From assembly GCA_964553405.1 (NCBI GenBank), contig CAZKLS010000076.1:1-13739 (forward strand): DNA of 13,739 nucleotides, in the 5' to 3' direction. Both the position numbers and the translations under genes were made by a program. The DNA comes from DATIRA01 sp964553405 (GTDB taxonomy: Bacteria; Pseudomonadota; Gammaproteobacteria; Steroidobacterales; Steroidobacteraceae). Under the pieces are notes generated by a model. That model did not search any database. It was not told the DNA's origin and worked only from the letters and a program-made list of their open reading frames with translations. Below, in pieces: positions 1 through 5,687 of the stretch; within the stretch, counting starts at the first letter, position 1, and every line of letters starts with the position of its first letter.

Positions 1-566
1 GACCAGTTCGTGACCAGCAGGCCCACCAGCACGATCGAGGCCGCGCCGAGCGCGAGCAGCCAGTGAACGCTCGCCTCGAGCGCGTCCAGCGTTTCGGTTT
101 CCGCGGCCATGATGATCGTCAGGCTGCCGCGCGGGTCGTCCGGCGGCAGAACGATCGAGCGCGCGATTGCCCGGCCTCGGTGCCCGTCGGGCAGCGTCAG
201 CGGATAGGGCGCCGTCGTGCGACGGGCGCCGATGGCCGGGACCGGCAGATCGCGGCCGGCGCTCGAGTCCGACCGGGCGAGCACCCGGCCCTCGTCGTTC
301 CAGACCTGGAAGAAGTCCTGATGGGCCCGGGCGCGGAACTCCGGGTCGAATTCCGCGGTGTCCTCGCGGCCCGGATTCGCCACCGCGAACTCCGCGATTC
401 CGTCCAGGTGCAGCAGTATTTCGGAGTCGAGCTGGTCGTAGAGCTCGTCACGTATCAGCACGTGCAGCAGGAAGAAGCCCGATCCGACCGACAGACTCAG
501 CCCCAGGGCCAGGCTGAGCAGCAGCCGGCCCTTCAGCGAGGAACGCGCGCGTTCAAGCAACGACAT
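1..566 (-). CDS. Sensor histidine kinase, N-terminal part (runs off window)
   Basis: This is the 5' part of the sensor kinase partnered with the adjacent response regulator. It reads open for 188 codons from ATG 566 to the window edge. Residues about 14-37 form a first membrane helix (Leu/Ser-rich). Residues 38-165 are a periplasmic sensor domain with an acidic start (RDELYDQLDSEI). Residues about 166-187 form a second helix, after which HAMP, HisKA and HATPase domains would be expected beyond the edge; none of these is visible here. The topology matches the short two-helix QseC/TctE/PmrB-like class. The start codon lies inside the response regulator's coding region (14-bp overlap), so translation is probably coupled. 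The stimulus is unknown; nothing in the visible periplasmic part resembles a named ligand motif. The kinase identity rests on topology and on the overlap with a regulator gene. Confidence 0.85.
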   Translation of the reverse strand, partial: MSLLERARSSLKGRLLLSLALGLSLSVGSGFFLLHVLIRDELYDQLDSEILLHLDGIAEFAVANPGREDTAEFDPEFRARAHQDFFQVWNDEGRVLARSDSSAGRDLPVPAIGARRTTAPYPLTLPDGHRGRAIARSIVLPPDDPRGSLTIIMAAETETLDALEASVHWLLALGAASIVLVGLLVTNW

Positions 567-1218
567 AGCCGAATCCACGCCGGGTCTCGATCAGGTCTTT
601 GAGCCCCGCCGCGGCGAGCTTGGTGCGCAGCGTGCTCATCAGCACCTCGATGACGCTGTCGCCCACGTCACTGTCGCTCTCGTAGAGCTGCTCGAAGATC
701 TGCGCACGGCTCAGCACGTGGCCCCGCCGGCGCAGCAGCAGCTCGAGCAGCGCGTATTCCTTCGGCGTCAGCCTGAGTACGCTGCCGTCCACGCGGGCCA
801 GTTTCGTCGTCGTGTCGATGCGCAGGCTCCCGGCCTCGAGCACCGGTGCCGCGTCGCCGGCCGGACGGCGCGCCAGCGCCTGTATCCGGGCGCGCACCTC
901 TTCGAGCGCGAACGGCTTCACCAGGTAGTCGTCCGCGCCGAGGTCCAGCGCCTCGACGCGATCATCCACCTGGTCGCGCGCGGACAGCACCAGGATGCGC
1001 GGCTTCTCGTGGCGGGGACGCAGGGTCCTGAGCACCTCGATGCCGTTCATCCTCGGCATCATCAGGTCGAGCACGACGACGTCGAACGGCGGGCCGGCAA
1101 GGAAGGCGAGTGCCTCGGCACCGTCGGCGGCGGTCTCGACCGTCATGCCGAAGCTCCGCAGGCCGTACGCGAGGGACTGCCTGAGGCGCCCTGAGTCATC
1201 CACGACCAGCACGCGCAT
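553..1218 (-). CDS. OmpR/PhoB-family response regulator (PmrA/QseB-like)
   Basis: A 221-residue two-component transcription regulator. The receiver domain (residues 1-115) starts MRVLVVDDSG, with the acidic pair D7/D8, phospho-acceptor D51 (VVVLDLMMP), S79 and K101 (YLVKPF). A winged-helix DNA-binding domain follows (about 125-221), ending in the RRGFGYVV wing that is typical of OmpR/PhoB regulators. An upstream start giving 31 more residues is open, but that extension is Arg-rich and unlike the family; ATG 1218 begins exactly at the first receiver strand. The Shine-Dalgarno before it is weak. The sensor kinase gene starts inside its last codons. The PmrA-box-like direct repeat at 1358-1374 lies about 140 bp upstream and can be read in both directions, so autoregulation is plausible. 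Assignment to the PmrA/QseB branch is inferred from that box and the partner's topology. Confidence 0.95.
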   Translation of the reverse strand: MRVLVVDDSGRLRQSLAYGLRSFGMTVETAADGAEALAFLAGPPFDVVVLDLMMPRMNGIEVLRTLRPRHEKPRILVLSARDQVDDRVEALDLGADDYLVKPFALEEVRARIQALARRPAGDAAPVLEAGSLRIDTTTKLARVDGSVLRLTPKEYALLELLLRRRGHVLSRAQIFEQLYESDSDVGDSVIEVLMSTLRTKLAAAGLKDLIETRRGFGYVVA

Positions 1219-1357
1219 GTTTGACACTCTGCGCAGTCTCCGCCGCTGCCGCCATCCGTATGTGTTGCAGGGCTCGCAGCGCAGTGGCTGCGCCGCGGCA
1301 CGGGGCTTCACGCAGCAGGGCCACGGGAAGCGCTAGTCGAATGCGCAGTTGGCGCGG

Positions 1358-1374
1358 TTTAAGCCCCGCTTAAG
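1358..1374 (+). promoter_or_regulatory. Direct-repeat response-regulator box (TTTAAG-N5-CTTAAG)
   Basis: Two hexamers, TTTAAG (1358-1363) and CTTAAG (1369-1374), are separated by 5 bp, so they recur every 11 bp, one helical turn. This matches the known PmrA/QseB-type box (YTTAAK-N5-YTTAAK). A -10-like TACAAA lies at 1385-1390, 10 bp downstream, and no -35 consensus is present, as expected for an activator-dependent promoter of the PhoB class. The box sits between the divergent regulator gene and the secreted-protein gene at 1525. Binding by the neighbouring regulator is inferred. Confidence 0.6.
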
Positions 1375-1384
1375 CGTGCGGGCC

Positions 1385-1390
1385 TACAAA
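1385..1390 (+). promoter_or_regulatory. Putative -10 element for the secreted-protein genes
   Basis: TACAAA is positioned just downstream of the TTAAG direct repeat. Transcription from here would give a leader of about 125-130 nt before the ATG at 1525. The corresponding -35 window is GC-rich and poor. This is a prediction only. Confidence 0.4.
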
Positions 1391-1524
1391 AGAATCATGG
1401 GCGTCGCCTGTCCGGCAGCCCCATCAACAGGGCCTTCCGGCCGGGTCAGGACGCAGGGAAAGCGGCCGAACTCGAATGGGCCGGTCGCTCCGGTCAGGGA
1501 AGACAGTGAGACAAGGAGATCGTC

Positions 1525-2901
1525 ATGAGGAGCATCAATCTCAAAAAGGCAGTGACATGGGCGCTCGTCGGCAGCCTGGCTGCATTCGGCAGCGCAACGG
1601 GTGCGCCTTGCGGCTACGGCAGTGGTGCCGGGGGCAAGCAGCCCGTTGCGGAGGCGTCGGACGCGAGCGGCGGCAACCCACCGCAGTCCGAGGCGTCGGG
1701 CCCCGGGCGCGGGAAGCAGCCTGTGAGCGTGGCGTCGAACCGGGGTGGCGGCAAACGGCCGTCTTCCGACGTGCCTGGCGGTGGCGCCGGGCAACAGCCG
1801 GGGCCGGACGAGCCGAAGGGCGGCGGCGGCAACAAGCCACCGTTCGAAGTGTCGAACAACCTCGCCTATCCGTCCGTGGTCGTCGGCGGCGGTGCCGAGG
1901 CCTATTACGACATCAAGTTCACAGAGGCCGTGCTCGGCACTGACTTTTCCTACGGTTGTCCGGACACGAGCGAAGGTGCCGAGTACCCGAACCTGTCCTG
2001 CGCGAACGACCTGGGCACGATCTTCTACCCGAAGCTTTCGGCGCAGTGCGTCGCGCTGTGCGGCACGAGTGCCGAGCGCATGTTCTTCCAGAAGGTGAGC
2101 GGCAACGTCTGGTCGGCCGATACGGTCGCACCTGCGCCGGGCCTCAATGACCAGGCCTCGCACGTTGACTGGGGCGATGCGCTCGAAAGCCGGACTTCGG
2201 CTGCGACGTCGGTCGTGCGCGTCGAGACGATGCCTTTCTACACGACGCCGGGCGATCCGGAGTGCTATCACACCGGTTACGAGATGTGGCATGCCTACGG
2301 CCTCGGCCGGACGGAGATGTGGGGCCTGCGCGTCAGCGACGCCGGCATCCCGTATTCCTTCGAGCAGCCGTACGCGATCATCCGGACCACCAACGCGAAG
2401 CTGCTGATCTCGAAGCTCGGGGCGGACGAGGAGGCCTGCCCGACCATCGGCGTCGAGGGCGGCTCGTCGCCTTACAAGACGTCGATCCGGTACTGGAACG
2501 GCAACGGGTGGACGGGTGCCGTGTTCAACCACGAGCCCATCGCCTACACGCCTGAGCTCAACATCAGCGGCAAGTACGTCTACGGCTACAACTGGATGCT
2601 GCAGAGCTTCGACGTCCCTGCCGACCTGAAGAAGGCCGGCTGGTGGCGCCTGACGTTCTACACCGACACCGGCGAAGTCGTCTTCCGGAGCGACACCCGG
2701 ATCGGCGCGCCATGGGACGAGGCGGAGGTCGAGGCGGAAGCGGAAGCCAAGGCGGTCGCTGAGTCCGAGACGGGCGAAAGTTCGTATCCGATCTACTCGC
2801 CGGTCGTGAGTCCGCAGGCAGGTGGCTACAACCTGACCTACATCGACATCTGCCTCTCGGCAGAGAAGGGCGGCGGCGGCAAGGGCCGCAAACCGGAGTG
2901 A
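1525..2901 (+). CDS. Secreted protein of unknown function with six 13-residue Gly/Pro repeats
   Basis: A 458-residue exported protein that I do not recognise. Residues 1-27 look like a Sec signal peptide (basic MRSINLKK, then a hydrophobic stretch, then SATGA); C29 is not in a lipobox. Residues 35-112 are six tandem 13-residue units (glycine-rich start, K/N/Q-x-P, then an acidic or Ser-rich tail), probably an extended linker or wall-like segment. Residues 113-395 form a probable beta-rich domain with many Tyr/Trp residues and seven cysteines (145, 159, 175, 179, 247, 305, 443), which suggests disulphides outside the cytoplasm. Residues 399-415 are Glu/Ala-rich, and the C-terminus (GGGGKGRKPE) echoes the repeat. 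AAGGAG lies 6 nt before the ATG. It sits directly downstream of the response-regulator box and upstream of a second secreted protein, so a shared role at the cell surface is likely. Confidence 0.85.
   Translation: MRSINLKKAVTWALVGSLAAFGSATGAPCGYGSGAGGKQPVAEASDASGGNPPQSEASGPGRGKQPVSVASNRGGGKRPSSDVPGGGAGQQPGPDEPKGGGGNKPPFEVSNNLAYPSVVVGGGAEAYYDIKFTEAVLGTDFSYGCPDTSEGAEYPNLSCANDLGTIFYPKLSAQCVALCGTSAERMFFQKVSGNVWSADTVAPAPGLNDQASHVDWGDALESRTSAATSVVRVETMPFYTTPGDPECYHTGYEMWHAYGLGRTEMWGLRVSDAGIPYSFEQPYAIIRTTNAKLLISKLGADEEACPTIGVEGGSSPYKTSIRYWNGNGWTGAVFNHEPIAYTPELNISGKYVYGYNWMLQSFDVPADLKKAGWWRLTFYTDTGEVVFRSDTRIGAPWDEAEVEAEAEAKAVAESETGESSYPIYSPVVSPQAGGYNLTYIDICLSAEKGGGGKGRKPE
1627..1860 (+). repeat. Six tandem 39-bp degenerate repeats (coding)
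   Basis: Six contiguous 39-bp units encode 13-residue motifs such as AGGKQPVAEASDA, SGGNPPQSEASGP, GRGKQPVSVASNR, GGGKRPSSDVPGG, GAGQQPGPDEPKG and GGGNKPPFEVSNN. The period is exact with no indels, while the sequence has diverged. That points to an old expansion kept in frame by selection rather than a recent slippage event. Confidence 0.85.
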
Positions 2902-2909
2902 GCCCGTTC

Positions 2910-2945
2910 GCGCGGGGGACCGGGCGACCTGCCGGTTCCCCGCGC
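2910..2945 (+). terminator. Strong intergenic hairpin (attenuator or terminator-like)
   Basis: Arms 2910-2923 and 2932-2945 pair over 14 positions with a single non-Watson-Crick pair and an 8-nt loop. The hairpin lies 8 bp after the stop of the repeat-bearing secreted protein and has no T-run after it. It could cut read-through to the gene at 3013 or stabilise the upstream mRNA 3' end. The pairing is seen directly; the function is inferred. Confidence 0.5.
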
Positions 2946-3012
2946 CGGCCCGCCCCGGCGGCCCGGGATTCGGACGACGGGGCGGTGAGTGACACTGACT
3001 GGGGGAACGATC

Positions 3013-3618
3013 ATGAGGACGAGGATTGCATTGGCATGCCTGCTGGTGATCAGCTGCTCGGTCTACGCGGGCACGGCCGCGGCGCAGGTGGTGCGCGAGA
3101 GCGGCACGAGCTCGCTGGCCGGCGTCTTGTACACGCCCAGCGAGCCCATGTCCTGGAAAATCAGCAGCCGGGGCGGCGAGATCCTGTTCGCTTCGCTGAG
3201 CGCGGACATTTACCGCCCGATGGCCGATCACGACCACGAGGAGGGCGGCGAGGCGGCCGAGGAGTCGCCCACGGAGCACGAGGGCGGTGGCTGCAGCGAC
3301 GACTCCGGCGGAGGTCCGTTCAAGTTCTACATCAAGGTGCTCGATCCCGCCGGCGAGGTACTCTGCAGCGCCAGCAGGCCGGCACCCCCGCCGGGCTGGC
3401 AGCGCGACCCGCGGCTCGCGTGCGTCATGCCGTCCACGCGGTGGAACGCGCTGTACACGATCGAGGTCGGTCTCAAGGTCAACGAGGAGCACGCGACGGA
3501 GGCAGCGTCGGAGGCGCCGACGCCCCGACCGTTCCTGCTCGACCTGAGCCTGCGGCGGATCGCGCCGAGTGGCGCGCTGGTCGAGCCGGCGATTCTCGAG
3601 AGCGGCAACCGGCTGTGA
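3013..3618 (+). CDS. Secreted protein with acidic/His-rich loop, unknown function
   Basis: A 201-residue exported protein. The signal peptide is clear (MRTRIALACLLVISCSVYAG, cleavage probably after A24 in TAAAQ). The mature part looks all-beta: WKISSRGGEILFASLSADIY, then FKFYIKVLDPAGEVLC, then STRWNALYTIEVGL. This order recalls the pre-peptidase C-terminal (PPC) type sandwich, which is an inference. A loop at residues 71-101 is strikingly acidic and His-containing (DHDHEEGG, EHEGGG), with C94 beside it; C118 and C137 could form a disulphide. The loop could bind divalent metal. A GTG start 8 codons upstream is open, but ATG 3013 has GGGGGA upstream at proper spacing and begins the signal peptide. 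It follows the other secreted gene after 111 bp containing a hairpin, so the two are probably co-regulated. Confidence 0.85.
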   Translation: MRTRIALACLLVISCSVYAGTAAAQVVRESGTSSLAGVLYTPSEPMSWKISSRGGEILFASLSADIYRPMADHDHEEGGEAAEESPTEHEGGGCSDDSGGGPFKFYIKVLDPAGEVLCSASRPAPPPGWQRDPRLACVMPSTRWNALYTIEVGLKVNEEHATEAASEAPTPRPFLLDLSLRRIAPSGALVEPAILESGNRL

Positions 3619-3779
3619 TCAATCCGGTTCCCCCTGGCCGGCCGGCGCCTGGATCCTGATCCGGGCGCCGTTCGCTCCGTGCGCCCCGAGGGCCCCGGAG
3701 CGAAGCGCCCGTCGGCGGTTCCCCTTGTCGCCCCGACGGGCGCAGCCGGCTTTTCGGGAGAGCCGCGGATCGCGGCGGG
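3619..3779. terminator. Convergent intergenic spacer with two overlapping inverted repeats
   Basis: The spacer between two converging genes holds an inverted repeat with arms 3663-3679 and 3696-3710 (GGGCGC, a 2-nt bulge, then TTCGCTCCG, paired with CGGAGCGAAGCGCCC). A second perfect 8-bp inverted repeat has arms CCCGTCGG 3708-3715 and CCGACGGG 3733-3740. The two overlap, so they are alternative structures. They could act as a bidirectional terminator, although no T-tract follows. Confidence 0.5.
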
Positions 3780-4775
3780 TCAGGCTCGCAGCATCACGCT
3801 CTTGAGCCGGGCGATCACCAGGCTGCGCATGTTCTGCAGCGGGTTCTTCTCCCAGGTGAAGCAGGGCGGGTCGCGCCTGAGCATGGCCCAGTTCTTCTCC
3901 TGCAGCACCTGCTCCAGGTAGGCGATGTTGCGCTCGACGGCCTCGAGGTAGGGATTGCGTCCGTCGAAGAACGCCTCGAAGTAGCGGTAGGCCCCGCGGA
4001 ACTCACCGTCCAGCCGGGTACGCATCGTCGTCGCGAAGAACTCCGGCGTCTGCCGCAGCACGTCGAGCCCGGAGGCATACTGCGCCCGTATCCCGCCATC
4101 CTCGCCGCGGCTGATCGCGACGCCGCCGAGCACGAATTCGGGGTACAGCCGGTCGCGGCACTTCTCCAGGTAACAGCGGTCGGCCATCTGCGCCAGCATG
4201 TCGGCCGTTCCAATCAGGTAACCGACCCTGCGATCGAGCGCGTCGTCCAGGCGGATCTGCTCGAACGCCAGCTCGTAGCCGGTGAAGTGGACAATCTGCG
4301 CCGCGACGGGCGCCCACTGGCCGAGGCCGATCGTCGGCAGGTAGCGCGTGAGGAACTCCGCGCTGCGGCTCACGTGCGTGAGCGTGAACTCCGCCCCGTT
4401 GCGCTCGCTGTCGTCGTGCCGGCGGATGTAGCCGGCGTCGTGGAACAGCGCGACGACGACGCCCATCACCGCGCGCTCGCCGCCGAGACGCTCCTCGACC
4501 GTATGAGACCTGTCGTGCCCCGCGAGCAGCCGGGCCATCGCGAGCGTGTCGTCGAGCGAGTGCTGCAGGTCGTGATAGACGGTGTCGCAACCGAAGTAGC
4601 CGGGAAACTGCCCGTTGAACAGCCGCTCGAAGTCGGTGAAGGCCACGCCGAGCTTGTCGATCGGCGTCTCGGGCCAGGTGTCGGCGAAGATGCGCTCCAC
4701 GGCACGCCTGACGGCCGCCACCGAACTCACCTGCACGGTGTTGGTGACGTCGAAATCACTGCGCCGGTACTGCAT
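3780..4775 (-). CDS. HD-domain metal-dependent phosphohydrolase-like protein
   Basis: A 331-residue cytoplasmic protein. It shows the hallmarks of an HD-type metal site: YHDLQHSLDD at residues 67-76, FHDAGY at 111-116 (the HD pair is H112/D113), H134 in FTLTH, and D192 in GTADMLAQM. The YH(D/N)xxHxxD signature resembles the first motif of class I cyclic-nucleotide phosphodiesterases, but the rest is not recognisably that family, so the substrate is open. The C-terminal third (WEKNPLQNMRSLV) is helical and not assigned. A GTG start 30 codons upstream is open, but the extension is Arg-rich and ATG 4775 is preceded by a purine-rich AAGAAG. It lies 104 bp from xthA in the same direction and may have its own promoter. 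No signal peptide or membrane segment is seen. Confidence 0.8.
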   Translation of the reverse strand: MQYRRSDFDVTNTVQVSSVAAVRRAVERIFADTWPETPIDKLGVAFTDFERLFNGQFPGYFGCDTVYHDLQHSLDDTLAMARLLAGHDRSHTVEERLGGERAVMGVVVALFHDAGYIRRHDDSERNGAEFTLTHVSRSAEFLTRYLPTIGLGQWAPVAAQIVHFTGYELAFEQIRLDDALDRRVGYLIGTADMLAQMADRCYLEKCRDRLYPEFVLGGVAISRGEDGGIRAQYASGLDVLRQTPEFFATTMRTRLDGEFRGAYRYFEAFFDGRNPYLEAVERNIAYLEQVLQEKNWAMLRRDPPCFTWEKNPLQNMRSLVIARLKSVMLRA

Positions 4776-4818
4776 CGTTTCTTCTTGTCGGGCGAGGGTT
4801 TTCACTGCAGTAGTCCCG

Positions 4819-4824
4819 AGTCTA
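4819..4824 (-). promoter_or_regulatory. Possible -10 element upstream of the HD-domain gene
   Basis: TAGACT on the minus strand lies 44 bp before ATG 4775. A TTGACT further upstream is too far away (23-bp spacer) to be a regular -35. The same octamer GTCTAGAC occurs upstream of the carbonic-anhydrase gene. This is a weak prediction. Confidence 0.3.
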
Positions 4825-4879
4825 GACCATCGCCTGTGAAACGCCAGAGTCAAATTTTCCGACACCTGCGGGCACGGGC

Positions 4880-5656
4880 CTATATGTCAAACCCGGCCAC
4901 GACCGGCGCGTGGTCCGACGGCCGCTCGAGCCTGCGCGGAGCCTTGTCCACGTGACAGGCCGCGCATTTTCCGGCCAGTTCCTCGCTCGCGAGCACCAGG
5001 TCGATTCTGAGACCTGCGTTGCGGCGGAAAGCCACCCGTCGGTAGTCCCACCACGAGAAGATCTTCTCCGGCTGCTCGAAGAGGCGGAAGACGTCCACCA
5101 GGCCCAGCGCCTGCAGCGCCCGCAGCGCCTCGCGCTCGGGCTCGCTGACGTGCACGGAGCCTTCCCATGCCTTCGGGTCGTGCACGTCGCGGTCCTCCGG
5201 GGCGATGTTGAAGTCGCCGAGCACGACGACGCGCCGGTGACGCTGCAGTTCCTCGGCCAGGTGACGGCGCAGCGCCTCGAGCCAGCGCAGCTTGTACTCG
5301 TACTTGTCCGAACCGACCGACTGCCCGTTCGGTACGTACACGTTGATCACGCGAACGCCGGCGCAGGTCGCGGCCAGCACCCGCTTCTGCTCGTCCTCGA
5401 ATCCCGGGATGCCGGGCACGACGTCCTCGAGCGCAGACCTCGAGAGGATCGCGACGCCGTTGTAGGTGCGCTGGCCGCTGAAAGCGACCGAGTAGCCGAG
5501 CGCCTCGATTTCTTCGGCCGGGAAGTCCTGATCGGGCAGCTTGGTTTCCTGCAGTGCCACCAGCTCGACCGGATTCGAGGCCAGCCAGTCCTTCAGCTGC
5601 GGCAGCCGCACCCGCAGCGAGTTCACGTTCCAGGTTGCCGTCCGGAACGTGCTCAC
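4880..5656 (-). CDS. xthA: Exodeoxyribonuclease III (AP endonuclease, ExoIII family)
   Basis: A 258-residue base-excision-repair nuclease (AP endonuclease and 3'-5' exonuclease/3'-repair activity, Mg-dependent, cytoplasmic). All family catalytic residues are visible: N10 (ATWNVNSLRVR), E37 (LQETKL), Y107 (INVYVPNG), D148 and N150 (LGDFNIAP), D219 (RIDLVL), and D248/H249 (SDHAPV). Length is close to the usual 255-270. The protein is complete, with no insertions. Its start lies 31 bp after the prlC stop, so it is probably transcribed with prlC and the genes further upstream on this strand. Closely related paralogues with weaker exonuclease activity cannot be separated by sequence inspection alone. 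Confidence 0.95.
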   Translation of the reverse strand: MSTFRTATWNVNSLRVRLPQLKDWLASNPVELVALQETKLPDQDFPAEEIEALGYSVAFSGQRTYNGVAILSRSALEDVVPGIPGFEDEQKRVLAATCAGVRVINVYVPNGQSVGSDKYEYKLRWLEALRRHLAEELQRHRRVVVLGDFNIAPEDRDVHDPKAWEGSVHVSEPEREALRALQALGLVDVFRLFEQPEKIFSWWDYRRVAFRRNAGLRIDLVLASEELAGKCAACHVDKAPRRLERPSDHAPVVAGFDI

Positions 5657-5687
5657 GTGCCAGAACCTGGCGCAATGCGGCCTGCGG

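Noticed and set aside
1219..1311. Upstream-extended start for the response regulator
   Set aside because: The 31 extra residues are Arg-rich and absent from the family; the receiver fold begins exactly at ATG 1218.
1603..1614. Lipoprotein reading of C29 in the 1525 protein
   Set aside because: The residues before the cysteine (TGAP) do not fit a lipobox; a normal signal peptidase site is more likely.
1384..3492. Long minus-strand open frame (about 700 codons) opposite the two secreted-protein genes
   Set aside because: It is Arg/Ala/Gly-rich with no recognisable domain, and it covers two plus-strand genes with clear signal peptides and ribosome sites. It is a shadow caused by high GC content.
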